Assembly: GCF_000372725.1 (NCBI RefSeq) | Contig: NW_005199045.1 | Coordinates: 378,755 to 442,754 of the forward strand | DNA from: Emiliania huxleyi CCMP1516 | Lineage: Eukaryota > Haptophyta > Isochrysidales > Noelaerhabdaceae | Direction: 5' to 3' | DNA: 64,000 nt | In this document: positions 61,287-64,000 of the stretch, one piece after another | How positions within the stretch are numbered: the stretch's first letter is position 1 | Layout: each line of letters starts with the position of its first letter | Program-made: the position numbers and the translations under genes | Notes under the pieces: model-generated | What the model was told of the DNA's origin: nothing | Databases searched by the model: none | Seen by the model: only the letters and a program-made list of their open reading frames with translations

Positions 61287-63180
61287 ATGACTGGTGAGCC
61301 ACGTAGCGCCGCGCCGGCGCCGCCCGTCGCGCCGCCATGGGCAGTGAGTCGAGACGTCGTTGGAGCGACGCGCCCCCGGCGTCAGCGCTCCGGGCTCCGC
61401 TGCATCGCTCCGCATGCGCGGCCGGCCTTGCGTGACCGCGCTCTCTCTGCGCAGCCTCTCTCTGTCTGAACCTCTGCCCCCGCCCCCCCCCCGCGACGTA
61501 CAGAGGAGACAAAGACCATTGTGACGGAAGACGGCACCGTCGAAACTAACTACGATGAGGGTGCGCATCCGCCCGCGGCGGTGGCCCTCCGGCACTCGGC
61601 CAGCCGCTGAGAGACGGCCGCACCCACCCTGCAGTCATCGAGAGCTTCGATGACATGGGCCTCAAGGAGGACCTCCTCCGCGGCATCTACGCCTACGGCT
61701 TTGAGAAGCCGTCGGCGATCCAGCAGCGCGCCATCAAGCCGCTCATCATGATGCGCGACACAATCGCGCAGGCGCAGTCGGGCACGGGCAAGACGGCCAC
61801 CTTCACCATCGGCCTGCTCCAGAACATCGACATCGCCAACCGCGACTGCCAGGCGCTGATCCTCGCGCCGACGCGCGAGCTCGCCACGCAGATCGTCAAG
61901 GTCGTTATGGCCATCGGCGATTACCTCGGCATCACCACCATGGTGCGCCCTGTGCGAGAAGCCGCCCGGTGCAGGCGCCGGCTCGCCTCCAGGGCCTCCG
62001 TTCGCGCCCCGCTAGGCGTGCATCGGCGGCACCAACGTGCGCGAGGACATGAGCAAGCTGCAGAACGGCGTGCAGCTGGTGGTCGGTGCGCCCGCGGTTG
62101 GGTGGGGAGAGGGCGGCGACGCTTGGGCTGTCCCCAGCGGAGCGCTCCGCTGGGAAGGGAGGGGGGGGGGAGCGATCGGAGGGGAGGTGCGATCGAGCCC
62201 ACCCGCCCTCCGCTCCAGGCACGCCGGGCCGTGTGTTCGACATGATCAACCGGCGCGCGCTCCGCGTCGACTACATCCAGTACTTCGTCCTCGACGAGGC
62301 GGACGAGATGCTCTCGCGCGGCTTCAAGGATCAGATCTACGACGTCTTCCAGAAGCTGCCGCCGACGGTGCACGTCGGCCTCTTCTCGGCCACCATGCCG
62401 ACGGACGTGCTCGAGCTGACCACCAAGTTCATGCGCGACCCGATCCGCATTCTGGTGAAGCGCGACGAGCTGACGCTCGACGGCATCAAGCAGTTCTACG
62501 TCATGGTCGAGCGGGAGGAGTGGAAGCTCGACACGCTCTGCGACCTTTACGAGACGCTGACCATCACGCAGGCGATGATCTTTGTCAACACGCGCCGCAA
62601 GGTCGAGTGGCTGACGGAGAAGATGCACGCGCGCGACTTCACGTGCTCGGCGCGTCTGCCCGATGCCACGCTTACCGCCCTCTCCTTCGCCTCACTCCTC
62701 GCCTGGCCTCCCCCCCCCTCCCCCCCCCCCGCGCGCGCGCGCGCGCGCCTCGACCCCCCCACCCCCCGTCCTCACTAATTGCCGCAGGCCATCCACGCCG
62801 ACTTGGACCAGAAGGAGCGCGAGGTCATCATGCGGGAGTTCCGCTCGGGCAGCAGCCGCGTGCTCATCACCACCGATGTGCTCGCACGAGGCATCGATGT
62901 GCAGCAGGCGCAGCTGCGCGCCAGCGCTCCCCCCACTCCACTTTTCCGGGCGCCTTGAAGACCACTGCTGAGAACGTAGGTCTCGCTCGTCATCAACTAC
63001 GATTTGCCGACGAACCGCGAGAACTACATCCACCGCATCGGTAGGGGCGGCCGGTTTGGTCGCAAGGGTGTCGCCATCAACTTCCTCACAAACGACGACG
63101 TGCGCACGCTGAGGGAGATCGAGCAGTTTTACAACACGCAGATTGACGAGATGCCAATGAACGTGGCCGACCTTATCTAA
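61287..63180 (+). CDS. Translation initiation factor eIF4A (DEAD-box helicase)
   Basis: ATP-dependent RNA helicase of the eIF4F complex that unwinds mRNA 5' leaders. Exons 61,287-61,293; 61,504-61,560; 61,635-61,942; 62,016-62,085; 62,219-62,649; 62,788-62,907; 62,980-63,180 join in frame to 397 aa, the usual eIF4A length. Motifs: Q-motif [13 protein letters not shown], Walker [29 protein letters not shown] (VLDEADEM), [16 protein letters not shown] and [10 protein letters not shown], ending MNVADLI. The first exon has only 7 coding bases (ATG ACT G). The last two introns begin with GC. The usual MHGD of family members is IHAD here. The intron after exon 5 has a poly-C and (CG)n stretch. Confidence 0.96.
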
Positions 63181-64000
63181 TGTGGGGGCCGGCGGCGGCC
63201 TAGGACCGCCCACCCCCAAGCACGCTGGCCGCTTCTCTCTCCGCGCATCGCAAGACCCAGTGTGGCCGTTTGCCGCGCGCAGAGCCGCTCCTGCGCGAAG
63301 CGCGGGTGGCTCGTACAGCAAACAGCGCACTTCTCGCGGTCGCTCCGCGCACACCTACAGCCGCGCTGTGCATGCCACCCGCACCCCCCCTTGTGTCTGT
63401 TTTGTCCTGTGACGCTGCGGTCGTGTAGCGGGGTCTTCGAAGGAGCTTTCCGCGAGATCACCATGCTCTAACCTCTCTATGCCGAGACGCGAGAGACTCG
63501 AGAGCGAACTGCGGCAATACTCACAAACGCTCGGCCCGGCGTCTCTCAGCGAACACCGCGCGCTTGGGGCGTTGGGCGGTGCTTCCGATGGCGATGTGCC
63601 CGAGCGTGTGGCCATCCGCACACCGCAGGACGGGCGTATGACTATGAGTGTGCGACGTATGTGGCGCAGAGAGATTTTTCATGGCGGATTGCGGGGAGAA
63701 GGAAGTGCTCAGAAGAGGTCATACGGTACATTGATGCACATAGAGGTCATCGAGCACCGCCTGTCTGCTGCTCTCGGTTCTCTCGCGCGCGCGCCCGCCC
63801 CGCACACACTGCATCGGCGCCGGGAAACGACCGCCGGCGCGTCGTTAAGGATCACCATGTCCCACCCCGCTGCCACACTGCAGCTCTCTCTCCGGCGCGC
63901 CCAGCCTGCACGCATGGCAATCGCAAACACCTTCTCCCAGCCCGCTGCTGCGCGTCGAGGGGGAAACCCTGCCGAACCCCGGACCCCCCCCCCCCCCCCC
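63181..64000. other. Downstream flank, no gene seen
   Basis: Open frames are short and without motifs. The window ends in a poly-C run at 63,985-64,000. Confidence 0.4.

Overview
The window looks like nuclear DNA of a GC-rich unicellular alga, most likely a haptophyte. This is inferred from several features: multi-exon genes with short introns, many GC-AG splice pairs next to GT-AG ones, frequent poly-G/C runs and CA/GT/TC microsatellites, eukaryotic housekeeping proteins (cyclin, eIF4A, FPP synthase, UDP-sugar pyrophosphorylase, soluble pyrophosphatase), a Pro-rich cell-wall-type membrane protein, and a dense mixture of mobile elements. No rRNA, tRNA or CRISPR was seen. Two assembly gaps (runs of N) are present.

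Layout. 1-8.1 kb: a truncated MITE, a small basic ORF, a cyclin gene (-), a beta-propeller gene (+), two poorly resolved minus-strand pieces, a four-exon unknown gene (-) and a SAM/TPR co-chaperone-like gene (-). 8.4-12.2 kb: nested transposons (a retroelement fragment split by a Mutator-like MITE with a 9-bp target duplication) and a frameshifted Gag-like ORF with a zinc knuckle. 12.2-19 kb: a coiled-coil gene (+), a 283-aa hypothetical (+), and a secreted or plastid-type coiled-coil protein (-). 19-22.6 kb: repeats. 22.6-32.1 kb is the richest host block: a UDP-N-acetylglucosamine pyrophosphorylase-like gene (+), farnesyl diphosphate synthase (-), a hypothetical (+), a Pro-rich/PAN-like membrane protein (+), and a ten-exon EF-hand/inorganic pyrophosphatase fusion (-). 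32.1-33.4 kb: an apparently complete 1.3-kb non-autonomous retroelement with its own 372-aa ORF. 34.5-50.8 kb: a Ty1/copia cluster with one intact element (42,492-48,580) and several deleted, inverted or nested relatives. 52.6-57 kb: a divergent gene pair around a hairpin-rich promoter, then a plastid-type membrane protein (-). 57.1-58.8 kb: an ORF remnant split by a 506-bp terminal-inverted-repeat element, then a SINE-like repeat. 58.8-64 kb: a GNAT acetyltransferase (+), a basic hypothetical (-) and eIF4A (+).

Exon models were built by hand by requiring reading-frame continuity and family similarity across splice sites. The pyrophosphatase, eIF4A, FPP synthase and pyrophosphorylase models are the most reliable. 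Points most worth following up: the EF-hand/pyrophosphatase fusion, a shared upstream element with fixed 15-16 nt spacing found in front of four unrelated genes, the high share of GC-AG introns, and the retroelement lacking any reverse transcriptase.
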